Program-made: the position numbers and the translations under genes | Shown: positions 54,234 through 64,000 of the stretch, one piece after another | Position numbering within the stretch: position 1 is the first letter of the stretch | Layout of the letters: the number at the start of each line of letters is the position of its first letter | The notes under the pieces: model-generated | What the model saw: the letters and a program-made list of their open reading frames with translations, nothing else | What the model was told of the DNA's origin: nothing | The model's database searches: none | Assembly: GCF_001403635.1 (NCBI RefSeq) | Contig: NZ_LN879468.1 | Span: forward strand, 744,001-808,000 | Source of the DNA: Clostridium massiliamazoniense | Lineage (GTDB): Bacteria > Bacillota > Clostridia > Clostridiales > Clostridiaceae | DNA: 64,000 nucleotides | Reading direction: 5' to 3'

Positions 54234-56642
54234 CTAGTGCTTTTCTAACTCTTCCTTAGTTTTTAAAACTTGTCTTGGTTTATTCCCATCTCTTTTAGAA
54301 ATAATACCCATTTCTTCTAACTGTTCCATAATTCTAGCAGCTCTATTAAAACCTACTTTCAATCTTCTTTGAATAAAGGAAGCAGATACTTGTCCTGATT
54401 CAACTACAATTTGTATAGCTTCATCTAATAATTCATCTCTATCTTCACTATTTCCACCTTCACCGCCTACAGAAGCAGAATTTATATGCTCTAAAATTTC
54501 CTCTTCAAAGGCTGTATCTACCTCATCTTCAGAATCCTTAATATGACTTACAACCTGTTCAACTTCCTCCTCAGATATAAAGGCGCCTTGAACTCTTAAA
54601 TTATTAGATTCACCTATAGGACTGAAAAGCATATCTCCTCTACCTAAAAGTTTTTCTGCCCCAGCACTATCTAATATTGTTCTTGAGTCTATTTGGCTAG
54701 AAACTGCAAAGGATATTCTTGATGGTATATTAGCCTTAATAACTCCTGTTATTACATCTACAGAAGGTCTTTGAGTAGCTAAAACAAGATGCATTCCTGC
54801 TGCCCTTGCCATTTGTGCTAATCTACATATAGAATCCTCAACATCATGAGGACACACCATCATTAAGTCTGCAAGCTCGTCTACTATTATAACTATATAA
54901 GGTAATTTTTCACCAACTTTTGTTCTTTCAACAAAACTATTGTATGAACCAATATTTCTTACCCCAGTTTCTGCAAAAAGCTTATATCTTTTATTCATTT
55001 CATTTACTGCCCAATTTAAAGCTCCAGCTGCTTTTTTTGGTTCTGTAACAACTGGTATTAGAAGATGTGGTATTCCATTATAAACATTTAACTCTACCAC
55101 TTTTGGGTCAACCATTAAAAGCTTCACCTCATCTGGTGAATATTTATATAAAATACTAACTATAAGGGTATTTATACAAACACTCTTACCTGATCCTGTT
55201 GCCCCTGCAATAAGTAAGTGAGGCATTGCACTTAAATCTGCAACTATAGCCTTACCTGTAATATCTTTTCCTAAGGCACAAGCTACTTTTACTTTACTCT
55301 CTCTAAACTCCTTAGATTCTATTATTTCTCTAAAGTATACTGGAGTTTGTTTTTTATTTGGTACTTCTATACCAATAGCAGATTTTCCAGGTATTGGTGC
55401 TTCCATTCTTATACCACCAGCTGCTAGTCCTAGTGCAATATCATCAGATAAATTTACTATTTTACTTACCTTTATTCCAGCCTTTGGTTGAATTTCAAAT
55501 CTAGTTACTGAAGGTCCTTTTGTAACTTGAAGTATTTCTGCATCTACACCAAAACTTTTTAAAGTTCTTTCTAGCTTTCCTGCATTTTCTAATAATTCTT
55601 TTTTATCTGCATTATTCATTTTTGAATCATTATTTAAAGCTAGTAAATCAATAGTAGGAAAAGTATATTTCTCCTTCTTTTCTTTAGTATTATTTAATGT
55701 ATGTTCTATTTCTTTATCTACAGAATCATTAACTTTTCTTTCAACCTTTTTATTCATTTTACTTTCTTCTCTTATAGGTTCCTCGACAATGGTAATTTCT
55801 TTATCTATAGTTTCTTTAAAATCTACTTTTATTTCATTTGCATTTACATCTTCATCTTCATCTATTTTTGAATTCTTCATAAAATCTAATATTTTCATTT
55901 TATTATTGCTTCTTGTCTCATTATTTAAACCTATTGAGCTCTCTAAGTAATCTCTCGCAAAAGGAGTTGTATTTTCTTTTTCATCATTATTATCATCTTC
56001 TACATACTCTCTTTCTCGAGTTTTTCTATTGGTTTTTATGTTAGTTCTTATGTTAAATTTCTTTTCTTTTACATCTCCCATTAATCCTCTAATATTATAA
56101 TTAAATATAAGAATGGAACATATAATATATACAGCTATAACTAATATATATAAACCTATGTACCCTATAAGCTTGTATATAGGTAATACTACTAGAAATG
56201 TTATTATACCTCCATGCCAAATATAGCCATTAGAACTGTACATTACTATACTTTCTAAAGACTTTATTAAACTTCCTGGAATATAAAATGTACTTAAATC
56301 TAATGTTTCTAACAAAATTAAGGTTCCTATGATAAGTCCTGTAACTCCCCAATATTTTCTTGAAATTACGATTTTTTCTTTCATAAAATAATATCTTACT
56401 GCAATAGCTATCATATATATAGGAATGAAAAATGCTCCTACTCCCATTAAAGAAATAAATACTTTTTTTGATATAACACTTAAGTATCCAGCTTTATTAC
56501 TATATAGGCTAAACATAAAAATAAGTGAACAAGAAATAACTAATATACCATAGATCTCACTATTATCTTTTGATTGTTTGGTGACTTTATTAGTAGTTTT
56601 CTTATTACTGTTACTTTTTTTCTTGCTTTTTACATTCGCCAT
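54234..56642 (-). CDS. FtsK/SpoIIIE-family DNA translocase
   Basis: Membrane-anchored ATPase that pumps DNA through the division or sporulation septum. 802 residues: a basic N-terminus, four helices (about 35-180), a long charged linker (about 190-330), the motor with Walker [17 protein letters not shown] and Walker [13 protein letters not shown], and a gamma winged helix at the end ([26 protein letters not shown]) which recognises polar DNA sequences. Position next to recA/rimO/tepA is that of spoIIIE in other spore formers. Start: ATG at 56640-56642, nine bases after AGGTGG. Confidence 0.93.
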   Translation of the reverse strand: MANVKSKKKSNSNKKTTNKVTKQSKDNSEIYGILVISCSLIFMFSLYSNKAGYLSVISKKVFISLMGVGAFFIPIYMIAIAVRYYFMKEKIVISRKYWGVTGLIIGTLILLETLDLSTFYIPGSLIKSLESIVMYSSNGYIWHGGIITFLVVLPIYKLIGYIGLYILVIAVYIICSILIFNYNIRGLMGDVKEKKFNIRTNIKTNRKTREREYVEDDNNDEKENTTPFARDYLESSIGLNNETRSNNKMKILDFMKNSKIDEDEDVNANEIKVDFKETIDKEITIVEEPIREESKMNKKVERKVNDSVDKEIEHTLNNTKEKKEKYTFPTIDLLALNNDSKMNNADKKELLENAGKLERTLKSFGVDAEILQVTKGPSVTRFEIQPKAGIKVSKIVNLSDDIALGLAAGGIRMEAPIPGKSAIGIEVPNKKQTPVYFREIIESKEFRESKVKVACALGKDITGKAIVADLSAMPHLLIAGATGSGKSVCINTLIVSILYKYSPDEVKLLMVDPKVVELNVYNGIPHLLIPVVTEPKKAAGALNWAVNEMNKRYKLFAETGVRNIGSYNSFVERTKVGEKLPYIVIIVDELADLMMVCPHDVEDSICRLAQMARAAGMHLVLATQRPSVDVITGVIKANIPSRISFAVSSQIDSRTILDSAGAEKLLGRGDMLFSPIGESNNLRVQGAFISEEEVEQVVSHIKDSEDEVDTAFEEEILEHINSASVGGEGGNSEDRDELLDEAIQIVVESGQVSASFIQRRLKVGFNRAARIMEQLEEMGIISKRDGNKPRQVLKTKEELEKH

Positions 56643-57036
56643 TTTAAAAAACCACCTCACTTTTCTATCTATATAATAATATAAAGTATTTTTCAATTAT
56701 TTTCTATATTATTACTAGAATAAAATTAAGTTCATTAATATTTAACTGTTTTATCTCATAGCTAGAGACTGTAATCCCCCTATTTTCTATAAGTGTGCAA
56801 TAAACAGACAGCCTCACTCTTTTAGATAAGAATATCTAAGCATTCAGATGGAGCCAAACTCCACCTGAATTAAGTCTACGTTTATCAAATTACTAGCATC
56901 TCTGTATTACTCTAAAATTCTACAAACTAAAAATAAATACACATAAGCTCCTAGATAATTTCTTCTAAATTTAGTATGAATCCAAGTTTAATTCTCTCTC
57001 CATTAAATCTTAATTTATGTATCTTTAATATGAATA
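56643..57036. other. Intergenic region with degenerate repeats
   Basis: No gene. Contains CATAGCTAGAGACTGTAATC (56758-56777), a piece like that at 34901-34919, plus ATTAAATCTTAATTTATGTA (57004-57023), also found at 59494-59513, and CTAGATAATTTCTTCTAAAT (56952-56971), like 59602-59621. It is one of the decayed repeat clusters. The ftsK promoter must be at the left side. Confidence 0.55.
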
Positions 57037-57040
57037 AAGA

Positions 57041-57062
57041 AAAGGGCTGTATTAACAGACCC
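57041..57062 (-). terminator. Terminator of tepA
   Basis: GGGTCTGT / ACAGCCC arms around TAAT, then TTTTCTTTATTC on the minus strand. Confidence 0.75.
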
Positions 57063-57076
57063 TTTAATGATATAGT

Positions 57077-57778
57077 TTATAATTGTTTACTTTTCTCAGC
57101 TTTTTTACTTATGCTTTCATCTATTAACTGATTAAGTTTATCTAAAGCTTGCCTTACACCACCAACCTCATCTATTAATCCACATTTAACTGCTTCTTTA
57201 CCTATGAGTATACTTCCCATATCATTTAATAAATCATTATTTCTCATCATTAAATCTTTAAGAGTATTCTCTTCAATATTGGAAGTTTTAACAATAAAAT
57301 TATTTATTCTTTCCTGCATTTTCTTAAAATACTCAAAGGTTTGTGGAACTCCTATAATAAAACCATTCATTCTTATAGGGTGTATTATCATTGTTGCTGA
57401 TGGTGATATAAAAGAATAATCAGAGGCCGTTGCTAAAGGAACTCCTATAGAGTGCCCTCCACCTATAACTAGAGATACAGTTGGTTTGCTCAAGCTTCTT
57501 ATTATTTCTGCCATTGCAAGACCTGCCTCTACATCTCCACCTACAGTATTTAAAACAAAAAGTACACCTTCAATTTTAGGATTTTGTTCTAAATCTATAA
57601 GTTCTGGAATCATTTGTTCATACTTTGTAGTTTTTACTTGGGAGGGAGCTTCTGCATGACCTTCTATTTGGCCAATTATTGTTATTACTTGTATGGTTTC
57701 CCCATTATCTTCTGACTTATCTACGATTCCCAATTCTTTTATTTCTTCTACTTTATCTTTTTTATTTTCTTTTTCCAT
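57077..57778 (-). CDS. tepA: ClpP-fold protease TepA
   Basis: Translocation-enhancing protein family, a ClpP-fold peptidase of the cytoplasm. 233 residues, longer than ClpP by an N-terminal charged extension. Active-site candidates: Ser in [11 protein letters not shown] and His in [10 protein letters not shown]; the fold motif [20 protein letters not shown] is clear. In spore formers it is always beside ftsK/spoIIIE, as here. AGAGAGGG before the ATG lies in a hairpin (about 57781-57823) after dapG, so its translation may be controlled. Confidence 0.9.
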   Translation of the reverse strand: MEKENKKDKVEEIKELGIVDKSEDNGETIQVITIIGQIEGHAEAPSQVKTTKYEQMIPELIDLEQNPKIEGVLFVLNTVGGDVEAGLAMAEIIRSLSKPTVSLVIGGGHSIGVPLATASDYSFISPSATMIIHPIRMNGFIIGVPQTFEYFKKMQERINNFIVKTSNIEENTLKDLMMRNNDLLNDMGSILIGKEAVKCGLIDEVGGVRQALDKLNQLIDESISKKAEKSKQL

Positions 57779-57831
57779 TTTCAGCCCTCTCTTTCTAAAA
57801 TTATCTTTTACAAAGAAAGGGCTTTTTATTC

Positions 57832-59028
57832 TTAAAGAAATGCTTTGTGTAAAGATTTTATAGCTTGTTTAACTTTTGAAGTTTCTACCAAACACCATAT
57901 AGTCATATGTGAATCTGCACTTTGAAGTACTTCTATTCCTTCCATATCTAAAGCTGATACAACATTTGCCATTACACCTGGTGTTCCTCTCATTTTAGAA
58001 CCAACCATAGCAATCTTACTTAAATCGCTTATTATATTGTATTTTATATGATATTCATCCATTATAGCTTTAAATACTTCTAAATCCTCTTCTGAAATAG
58101 TAAATACTTTTTCCTTTGGGAATATATTTATAAGATCTAAGCTTATATTGTTCTTTCCTAATATATCTAAAACTACTTTATATTTTTCTTTATTATCCTC
58201 ATTTTCAGTTAAACTAATAGAAACTTGAATTCTTCCATCTTGGTGTGTTATACCAACTATTATATTATTGCTTTCTAAATCTCCTACATTGTCAATTATA
58301 GTACCTTTACAACTTGACATAGTATTTCTTATAACTAGTGGTATATTTCCTCTCATAGCAGCTTCTACCGCTCTTGGATGTATTACCTTTGCTCCTTGAT
58401 CTGCAAGTTCAAAAATTTCAGCATAACTTATTTTATCTATAAGCTCTGCGTCATTAACAATTCTTGGATCAGCGGTCATAAGACCATCTACATCTGTAAA
58501 TATTTGTACCTCTTTAGCTTTTAATGCTGAGCCTAGTATTGCTGCTGTTGTATCACTTCCACCCCTACCTAAAGTTGTGAAGAACCCATTCCTATCAATA
58601 CCTTGAAAACCAGCAACAACAGGTATTTTATTACTTTTTAATATTTCTACTATATTTTTAGTATTTATGTCTATAGGATTTGCACTAGAATAATTATCAT
58701 CTGTTAAAATACCAGCTTGTCCTCCAGTTAAAGGAACAGCTTCTAAACCTTCTTCTAAGAGTTCATTACTCATTACTACAGTACTTATTATCTCTCCACA
58801 ACACATAAGCATATCTGTTGCTAACTTATTATTTGACTTAAATTCACTATCTAACATTGATAGTAAACTATCTGTTGCATAAGGATCTCCCTTTCTCCCC
58901 ATAGCTGATACTACAACCACTGGTTTAGCCCCTAATTCTAAGGTCTCCTTAACTTTTTCGATAACCATTTTTCTTCTTTCTTTAGTAGAAACTGATGTTC
59001 CACCAAATTTTTGTACTATAATTTCCAA
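57832..59028 (-). CDS. dapG: Aspartokinase
   Basis: Phosphorylates aspartate, the first step of lysine, diaminopimelate, threonine and methionine synthesis. 398 residues: N-terminal kinase [46 protein letters not shown], then two ACT domains (from about 265), including [20 protein letters not shown]. Next to ymxH and tepA as in Bacillus, which identifies it as dapG, the DAP-sensitive form. TTG start behind GGGG; 12 bases after ymxH. Confidence 0.92.
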   Translation of the reverse strand: MEIIVQKFGGTSVSTKERRKMVIEKVKETLELGAKPVVVVSAMGRKGDPYATDSLLSMLDSEFKSNNKLATDMLMCCGEIISTVVMSNELLEEGLEAVPLTGGQAGILTDDNYSSANPIDINTKNIVEILKSNKIPVVAGFQGIDRNGFFTTLGRGGSDTTAAILGSALKAKEVQIFTDVDGLMTADPRIVNDAELIDKISYAEIFELADQGAKVIHPRAVEAAMRGNIPLVIRNTMSSCKGTIIDNVGDLESNNIIVGITHQDGRIQVSISLTENEDNKEKYKVVLDILGKNNISLDLINIFPKEKVFTISEEDLEVFKAIMDEYHIKYNIISDLSKIAMVGSKMRGTPGVMANVVSALDMEGIEVLQSADSHMTIWCLVETSKVKQAIKSLHKAFL

Positions 59029-59040
59029 AAGATCACGCCC

Positions 59041-59316
59041 CTATATATTTGCTTTGCGTATAAACTCTTGCTCTGCATCTAGAATTATAGTCTTAGCACC
59101 AATTTTCTTCACATAATCCCAGTCCACTTCATAATAGTCACTATTGTTAAACAATCCAAACTTTGATGTTCCTATATTTAGAAGCAATAGTTTAAATTCG
59201 CCTTTCTCATCTATTATTATATCATTACTTACTAATGTATTGTATTTTTCTCCGTCATTTACATTGATTATTTCGTATCTTTCCATTTCGCTTAAATATT
59301 TAATATTATTATCCAT
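59041..59316 (-). CDS. ymxH: YlmC/YmxH-family sporulation-associated protein
   Basis: PRC-barrel-like protein of 91 residues in the YlmC/YmxH family: MERYEIINVNDGEKYNTLVSNDIIIDEKGEF and the C-terminal DYVKKIGAKTIILDAE. Known from spore-forming Firmicutes next to dapG, exact role unclear. GGAGGG precedes the ATG. It is 12 bases from dapG, same operon. Confidence 0.9.
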   Translation of the reverse strand: MDNNIKYLSEMERYEIINVNDGEKYNTLVSNDIIIDEKGEFKLLLLNIGTSKFGLFNNSDYYEVDWDYVKKIGAKTIILDAEQEFIRKANI

Positions 59317-59717
59317 ATAAATCCCTCCATATTATAAAAAATATGTTGAGACTTTAATTACTATGATAGTTTTTACTAGTAAATATAAATATATTTGCAA
59401 ATTAAAATTCTATTTGATCACTAGTGTCTGCAATGCTCCACTATTCTATATATTAGGTATAAAGAAACACAAGCACTTAATTATTTTAACTGAATTAAAT
59501 CTTAATTTATGTACTCTGAAATATTATAATATGTTTATCTGATAACTAGCGTCTGTAATACTAAGGTCTCCATAGCTTGACATAAACAAACGCATATCCC
59601 TAGATAACTTTGGCTAGAATTCAACTAGAATCAAAATTCTATCTGAATTAAGTCTTAATTTATTCATTACTCAAGACACTGTAAATATTCATTTCCTAAC
59701 TATATAGACAAAAATAA
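59317..59717. other. Intergenic region with degenerate repeats
   Basis: No gene. Holds repeat pieces shared with 56643-57036 and 34895-34938: TCACTAGTGTCTGCAATGCTCC (split as GTGTCTGCAATGCTCC, 59423-59438), AACTAGCGTCTGTAATACT (59544-59562), CTAGATAACTTTGGCTAGAA (59602-59621), TTAAATCTTAATTTATGTAC (59495-59514) and GAATTAAGTCTTAATTTAT (59645-59663). Both repeat families look decayed. Confidence 0.55.
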
Positions 59718-59720
59718 AAA

Positions 59721-59735
59721 GGCAATATTATTGCC
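59721..59735 (-). terminator. Terminator of pnp
   Basis: GGCAAT / ATTGCC around ATT, then TTTTTATTTTTG on the minus strand, 9 bases from the pnp stop. Confidence 0.8.
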
Positions 59736-59743
59736 CTTCTACA

Positions 59744-61861
59744 TTATTCTACGTCTTTTGCTGTTTTATTTTGTTCTTGAAGAACATCTTTTCTTGAAAG
59801 ATTAACTCTTCCTTGTTGATCTATTTCAGTAACTTTAACTAAGATTTCATCCCCTACTGAAACTACATCTTCAACTTTATTTACTCTATTTACATCTAAT
59901 TTAGATATATGAACTAATCCTTCTTTATTTGGAAGAACTTCTACAAAAGCTCCAAATTGAGTTATTTTAGTTACTTTTCCTAAATATATTTCTCCAACTT
60001 TAACTTCTTTAGTTAAGCCTTCTATTATTCTAATAGCTTCTTTCACACCTTGAGAATCTTCTGAAGAAACATAAACTAATCCATCTTCTTTAATATCTAT
60101 TTTAACTCCAGTATCAGCTATAATTTTATTTATAACCTTACCACCTGCACCTATAACATCTCTTATTTTTTCTGGATCAATCTTAAGAGTTGATGTTTTT
60201 GGAGCATATTTAGAAACTTCTTCTTTTGCTGCTGGAATACATTCAGTGATTTTATCAATAATCATTAATCTTGCTTTTCTAGCACCTTCTATAGCATCTC
60301 TTATAATAGTTTTTGATAAACCAGCTATTTTAGTATCAACTTGTATTGAAGTTATACCTTTTTCTGTTCCTGCAACTTTAAAGTCCATATCTCCAAAGAA
60401 GTCTTCTATTCCTTGAATATCTGTTAATACTTCTTCTTCTGTTAAATCTTCTGAAGTTATTAATCCCATAGCTATACCAGCTGCTGGTCTTTTTATAGGA
60501 ACACCTGCATCTAAAAGTGCTAAAGTACTTCCACATACTGATGCTTGAGAAGTTGATCCATTTGAACTTAAAACTTCTGATACTAATCTAATAGTGTACG
60601 GGAATTCTTCTTCTGAAGGAATTAATGGCTCTAATGCTCTTTCTGCTAAGGCACCATGACCAATTTCTCTTCTTCCTGGTCCTCTTAATGGTCTTACTTC
60701 TCCTACGCTATATGCTGGGAAGTTATAATGATGCATATATCTCTTTGATTCTTCTTCACCAATTCCATCAAGTATTTGGAATTCACCAATACCACCTAAT
60801 GTTGCAACTGTCATAACTTGAGTTAATCCTCTTGTAAATATACCAGTTCCGTGAGTTCTTGGAAGAACATCAACTTCACAACTTATTGGTCTAACTTCAT
60901 CAAAGGCTCTACCATCTGGTCTAACATGTTCTTTTAATAGCATTTTTCTAACAACTTTTTTTTGTATGTTATATACTATTTCTCCAATGTCCCCTAAAAC
61001 TTCTTGGAATTCTTCTTTTTCATTAAATTCTTCTGATATTTTTTCTTTTACAACATCCATTGCTGCATTTCTTTCATCTTTATCTTGGATGTGCATAGCT
61101 TCACTTATCATATCATAAGCAAAGTCTTTTATTGCTTCTTCTAATTCTGAATTAACAGTATAAAGAACAGGCTCTTTCTTTTCTTTTCCGAAAGATTTCA
61201 TAGCTTCTTCTTGGAATTTTATTATATCCTGTGATTTTTCAAATCCAAAGTTTATAGCATTTATCATAACTTCTTCAGGTATCTCATTTCCACCTGCTTC
61301 AATCATCATAACTCTATCCTTAGTTGCACAGACTGTTAATTCCATTTCACTTTTAACTCTTTCTTCTGATGTTGGGTTTAGTATGAACTCACCATCTATT
61401 AGTCCAACTTGAACAGCTGCTACTGGTGTAGTGAAAGGTATGCTTGATAGACATAATGCTGTAGATGCAGCATTGATTGCTAGTATTTCAGGTAAATTAT
61501 CATTTTCTACTGATACAACTGTACATACAACTTGAACGTCATTTCTATATCCTTTTGGGAATAATGGTCTTAAAGGTCTATCTACAGCTCTACCATTTAA
61601 TATTGCTTTGTCAGAAGGTTTTCCTTCTCTCTTTAAAAATCCACCTGGGATTTTTCCTACTGAATATAATCTTTCCTCATATTCTACACTTAAAGGAAAG
61701 AAGTCTATTCCTTCTCTTGGTTGTTCTGATGCATTAACATTTGTTAAAATTACAGTATCTCCATAACTCATAAAAATAGCAGCATCAGAAAGCATTCCAA
61801 CTTTTCCGAATTCAACCTTAAACGGTCTACCTGCTATGTTAGTTTCATGTATTTGATTCAT
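59744..61861 (-). CDS. pnp: Polyribonucleotide nucleotidyltransferase
   Basis: 3'-5' phosphorolytic exoribonuclease. 705 residues: two RNase PH domains (about 1-230 and 310-540) with [29 protein letters not shown] and [25 protein letters not shown], a KH domain (about 550-615, [19 protein letters not shown]), and an S1 domain (about 620-690, [33 protein letters not shown]). AAGGAGG precedes the ATG. Downstream of rpsO as in most Firmicutes. Confidence 0.98.
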   Translation of the reverse strand: MNQIHETNIAGRPFKVEFGKVGMLSDAAIFMSYGDTVILTNVNASEQPREGIDFFPLSVEYEERLYSVGKIPGGFLKREGKPSDKAILNGRAVDRPLRPLFPKGYRNDVQVVCTVVSVENDNLPEILAINAASTALCLSSIPFTTPVAAVQVGLIDGEFILNPTSEERVKSEMELTVCATKDRVMMIEAGGNEIPEEVMINAINFGFEKSQDIIKFQEEAMKSFGKEKKEPVLYTVNSELEEAIKDFAYDMISEAMHIQDKDERNAAMDVVKEKISEEFNEKEEFQEVLGDIGEIVYNIQKKVVRKMLLKEHVRPDGRAFDEVRPISCEVDVLPRTHGTGIFTRGLTQVMTVATLGGIGEFQILDGIGEEESKRYMHHYNFPAYSVGEVRPLRGPGRREIGHGALAERALEPLIPSEEEFPYTIRLVSEVLSSNGSTSQASVCGSTLALLDAGVPIKRPAAGIAMGLITSEDLTEEEVLTDIQGIEDFFGDMDFKVAGTEKGITSIQVDTKIAGLSKTIIRDAIEGARKARLMIIDKITECIPAAKEEVSKYAPKTSTLKIDPEKIRDVIGAGGKVINKIIADTGVKIDIKEDGLVYVSSEDSQGVKEAIRIIEGLTKEVKVGEIYLGKVTKITQFGAFVEVLPNKEGLVHISKLDVNRVNKVEDVVSVGDEILVKVTEIDQQGRVNLSRKDVLQEQNKTAKDVE

Positions 61862-61924
61862 ACTGAGTCCCTCCTTTCGGTACTCTATTGGTAAAAGTTT
61901 ATAATTTTAATATTTTTAAAATAA

Positions 61925-61948
61925 TAGAGCGGAAAAAACCCGCTCTAC
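61925..61948 (-). terminator. Terminator of rpsO
   Basis: TAGAGCGG / CCGCTCTA arms around an A/T-rich loop, with ATTATTTT on the minus strand, between rpsO and pnp. Confidence 0.8.
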
Positions 61949-61952
61949 TAAA

Positions 61953-62216
61953 TTATCTTCTTAATCCTAATTCCTTAATTATAGCTCTGTATCTTTCGAT
62001 ATCTTGCTTAGTTAAGTAGTTTAATAATCCTCTTCTTTGTCCAACCATCATTAAAAGACCTCTTCTTGAGTGGTGATCTTTCTTATGAGTTCTTAAGTGA
62101 TCAGTTAAAGAGTTTATTCTTTCTGTTAATAATGCTATTTGAACTTCTGGAGAACCAGTATCTCCTTCGTGTCTTCCGTATTTTGCTATTAATTCTTGTT
62201 TTCTTGCTTTATCCAT
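61953..62216 (-). CDS. rpsO: Ribosomal protein S15
   Basis: Small-subunit protein, binds 16S rRNA central domain. The 87 residues [19 protein letters not shown] ... [24 protein letters not shown] cover the whole family; the [21 protein letters not shown] helices are intact. I start at ATG 62214-62216 behind GGAGGTG; the longer open frame upstream has no homology and overlaps the leader and ribF end. Precedes pnp. Confidence 0.98.
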   Translation of the reverse strand: MDKARKQELIAKYGRHEGDTGSPEVQIALLTERINSLTDHLRTHKKDHHSRRGLLMMVGQRRGLLNYLTKQDIERYRAIIKELGLRR

Positions 62217-62330
62217 TGATAAACACCTCCGTATAATTATCCCCATAGTTCCATGAAATGAGACGGTACCCTCAAATCTTAGGACTAGGTTCTTTATGAT
62301 TATATCAAATGTAATTTTTCTTGTAAATAA
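62217..62330 (-). promoter_or_regulatory. rpsO leader, candidate S15 autoregulatory region
   Basis: The 114-base leader on the minus strand is less AT-rich than its surroundings: CCTAGTCCTAAGATTTGAGG, GTACCGTCTC, CATGGAACTATGGGG. CATGG/CCATG-like and GAGGGTACC pairs suggest a structured RNA, in line with S15 feedback control known in Firmicutes. I could not fit one exact fold by eye. Confidence 0.4.
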
Positions 62331-62334
62331 AGTT

Positions 62335-63264
62335 TTACAAAATAATTTTAAATTTTCTTTGCTCAGCAAAATTTTTATCGCTTTTTAGTTGATTTTTAAG
62401 TTCATCTAAAGAATTAAATTTTACGTTTCCTCTCATTCTTTCAATGAAATATACTCTTATTTCTTTACCATATATATCACCTGAAAAATCTAATATATTT
62501 GTTTCTACAGTTATAGTTTTACCATTTACAGTAGGATTATTCCCCACAGAGGTAATTCCTCTATATATTTCACCATCTAATTCTACATTTGTATAATATA
62601 CTCCCATAGCTGGTAATACAGTATTTGCTGTTATATTAAGATTTGCTGTAGGAAATCCTATAGTTCTCCCTAATTGCTTCCCGTGTATTACTTCCCCTTT
62701 TATAGAATAAGGTCTAGTTAAAAGTTCTGTAGCTCTATTTATTTCGCCATCCTTTATTAATCCTCTTATAAAGGTTGAACTAATAACTACTCCCTCATCT
62801 TCTAAAGCACTCATTACATATAAATCAAAGTTTAATTTTTCACTTAAATCTCTAAGTAAGTTTACATCACCTTTATTTTTAAACCCAAATTTATAATTAA
62901 ATCCAACCACTATAGCTTTTACATTGAATTTTTCTATTATTTCTCTTATAAATTCTTCTGGTTCAATAAGCATAAACTTCTTATCAAATTTAACTAAGCA
63001 AGAAATATCAATTCCTTCCTTTTCTAAAATATTAAGCTTCTCATCATTATCCATAATTACTTTAGGAGCTTTACTTTCATCTATAATCTCTAATGGATGA
63101 TTTTTAAATGTATATACCATACTTAATCCATCATTTTTTTTACTTAATTCAACAACTTTATTTATTAAAGTTAAATGCCCTTTATGTAATCCATCAAAAC
63201 TACCTAAAGCTACATATACATCTTTGTTAAAATTACCATTAAAATTTTCATCTACTAGAATCAT
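62335..63264 (-). CDS. ribF: Bifunctional riboflavin kinase/FAD synthetase
   Basis: Makes FMN and FAD from riboflavin. 309 residues: an N-terminal adenylyltransferase with [16 protein letters not shown] and [14 protein letters not shown], and a C-terminal kinase with [13 protein letters not shown] (about residue 200). The FAD product is the substrate of ApbE elsewhere in the window. Upstream of rpsO, 10 bases after truB. Confidence 0.96.
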   Translation of the reverse strand: MILVDENFNGNFNKDVYVALGSFDGLHKGHLTLINKVVELSKKNDGLSMVYTFKNHPLEIIDESKAPKVIMDNDEKLNILEKEGIDISCLVKFDKKFMLIEPEEFIREIIEKFNVKAIVVGFNYKFGFKNKGDVNLLRDLSEKLNFDLYVMSALEDEGVVISSTFIRGLIKDGEINRATELLTRPYSIKGEVIHGKQLGRTIGFPTANLNITANTVLPAMGVYYTNVELDGEIYRGITSVGNNPTVNGKTITVETNILDFSGDIYGKEIRVYFIERMRGNVKFNSLDELKNQLKSDKNFAEQRKFKIIL

Positions 63265-63274
63265 TTACTTCTCC

Positions 63275-64000
63275 TCATATTAACATCTTTTCGATTTTAA
63301 AGCCCTTTTCAGTTCTTTTTCCTAATCCTAAAAGATTATTTTTTTCATCGTAAACTCTATATAATTTTTCAACTTCTAATTTCTTACCTTTATATATTTT
63401 GTTGTTTCCAACACAAACTCCATTTATAAGTAATTTTTTAAAATTATCATCTACTTCAAATTTAGGAAAATCAACTAGAGCATCCTCTAAAGTTAATATG
63501 TACTCTTCTACGTTTTCTTCATTTAAATCTTTTATATTTACAGAATTTTCTATTTTAAATTCACCATTTGCAATTCTAACTAAAGCAGTCATTGTTGCTC
63601 CAACCTTTAACTTTTCACCTATATCATAACAAAGACTCCTAATATAAGTTCCCTTAGAACAACTTACATCCATAGTAATATAAGGTAAATTTATTTCTAT
63701 ATTTTCTATAGAATTTATAGTAATTTTTCTTGCTTCTCTTTCAACTTCTATACCTTTTCTAGCAAGTTCGTATAATCTCACACCATCTTTTTTTAATGCA
63801 GAGTACATAGGAGGAACTTGTTCTATTTCTCCTTTAAATTCGCCTATAGTTTTAATGATATCTTCTTCTTTTACATTTTCAATTGAGTTTTCTTTTATTA
63901 CTTCACCTTCTAAATCATAAGTAGTAGTAATAACCCCTAACTTAAATGTAACTCTATAGACTTTTTTATTTTCCATTATATATTCTATAATTTTAGTAGC
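63275..64000 (-). CDS. truB: tRNA pseudouridine-55 synthase (5' end cut by window)
   Basis: Converts U55 of tRNA to pseudouridine. The frame is open to the window edge, so the N-terminus with the catalytic Asp (GxxDP-type) lies beyond 64000; 241 residues are seen, of about 290. Visible: VPPMYSALKKDGVRLYELARKG, SCSKGTYIRSLCYDIGEKL, and a C-terminal PUA-like part. In operon with ribF and rpsO, the order also seen in Bacillus. Confidence 0.93.
   Translation of the reverse strand, partial: ATKIIEYIMENKKVYRVTFKLGVITTTYDLEGEVIKENSIENVKEEDIIKTIGEFKGEIEQVPPMYSALKKDGVRLYELARKGIEVEREARKITINSIENIEINLPYITMDVSCSKGTYIRSLCYDIGEKLKVGATMTALVRIANGEFKIENSVNIKDLNEENVEEYILTLEDALVDFPKFEVDDNFKKLLINGVCVGNNKIYKGKKLEVEKLYRVYDEKNNLLGLGKRTEKGFKIEKMLI

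Noticed and set aside
60625-61737. Leu-rich frames on the plus strand
   Set aside because: Antisense shadows of pnp with no start signals.
62217-62369. N-terminal extension of rpsO to 138 residues
   Set aside because: S15 has 87-89 residues and the upstream part is leader sequence; GGAGGTG directly precedes the normal ATG.

Overview
The window is very AT-rich with strong AGGAGG-type ribosome binding sites. Its gene set (pflB/pflA, gdhA, spoVS, ymxH, tepA, a SpoIIIE/FtsK translocase, gltX with a T-box) is that of an anaerobic, spore-forming Firmicute of Clostridium cluster I. Gene content and style are closest to what I know of C. perfringens, but species is an inference. It is ordinary chromosome: I see no rRNA, tRNA, phage, plasmid, insertion sequence transposase or CRISPR array. 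Most genes lie on the minus strand.

Layout. 1-9.6 kb: DEAD-box helicase (cut by the window edge), a flavodoxin-fold oxidoreductase with an acidic tail, a ClpP paralogue, gdhA, a SulP anion transporter, a branched-chain aminotransferase and a VTT membrane protein. 9.9-21.8 kb: a CPA2 antiporter, a lysine permease behind a lysine riboswitch, a siroheme nitrite/sulfite reductase, a MarR/MATE divergent pair, gltX behind a T-box, a CoA-binding protein and trmB. 21.9-30 kb: cupin, FUSC-type exporter, zinc ribbon, CobD-like aminotransferase with a structured leader, Ca2+/H+ antiporter, MarR, alanine racemase. 30-33.8 kb: a cluster around extracytoplasmic flavin (LysR, ApbE, FMN-binding lipoprotein, NusG_II-domain protein, Gx transporter) that resembles the flavin-based extracellular electron transfer loci of other Firmicutes. 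33.9-39 kb: two tandem YbjQ proteins, a GNAT acetyltransferase and pflBA.

39.2-45 kb is the complete pyrimidine operon pyrB-(pyrI zinc domain)-pyrC-pyrF-pyrK-pyrD-pyrE. It has a consensus promoter, a PyrR-type binding loop and an attenuator terminator. The pyrI-like gene encodes only the 53-residue zinc-binding domain. Just upstream of the operon are two tandem copies of a roughly 94-nt small RNA gene, each with its own promoter and intrinsic terminator. They are followed by a class A beta-lactamase-fold protein that lacks the nucleophilic serine. 46-48.5 kb: HPr, an aspartate aminotransferase and spoVS. 48.7-64 kb is the conserved Firmicute block rny, recA (LexA box), pgsA, rimO, ftsK/spoIIIE, tepA, dapG, ymxH, pnp, rpsO, ribF, truB (cut by the window edge).

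Non-coding DNA is rich. A dispersed repeat is attached to bidirectional terminators at the 3' ends of gdhA, pyrE, recA and the YbjQ pair. At two of these sites it carries an extra 0.2-0.3 kb imperfect inverted repeat, and at the other two it does not, so filled and empty sites of a MITE-like element can be compared. A second, more decayed repeat family fills the gaps at about 56.7 and 59.5 kb. The strongest candidates for undescribed biology are the tandem small RNA pair, the stand-alone PyrI zinc domain, the MITE-like terminator repeat, the flavin/electron-transfer cluster and the serine-less beta-lactamase homologue.
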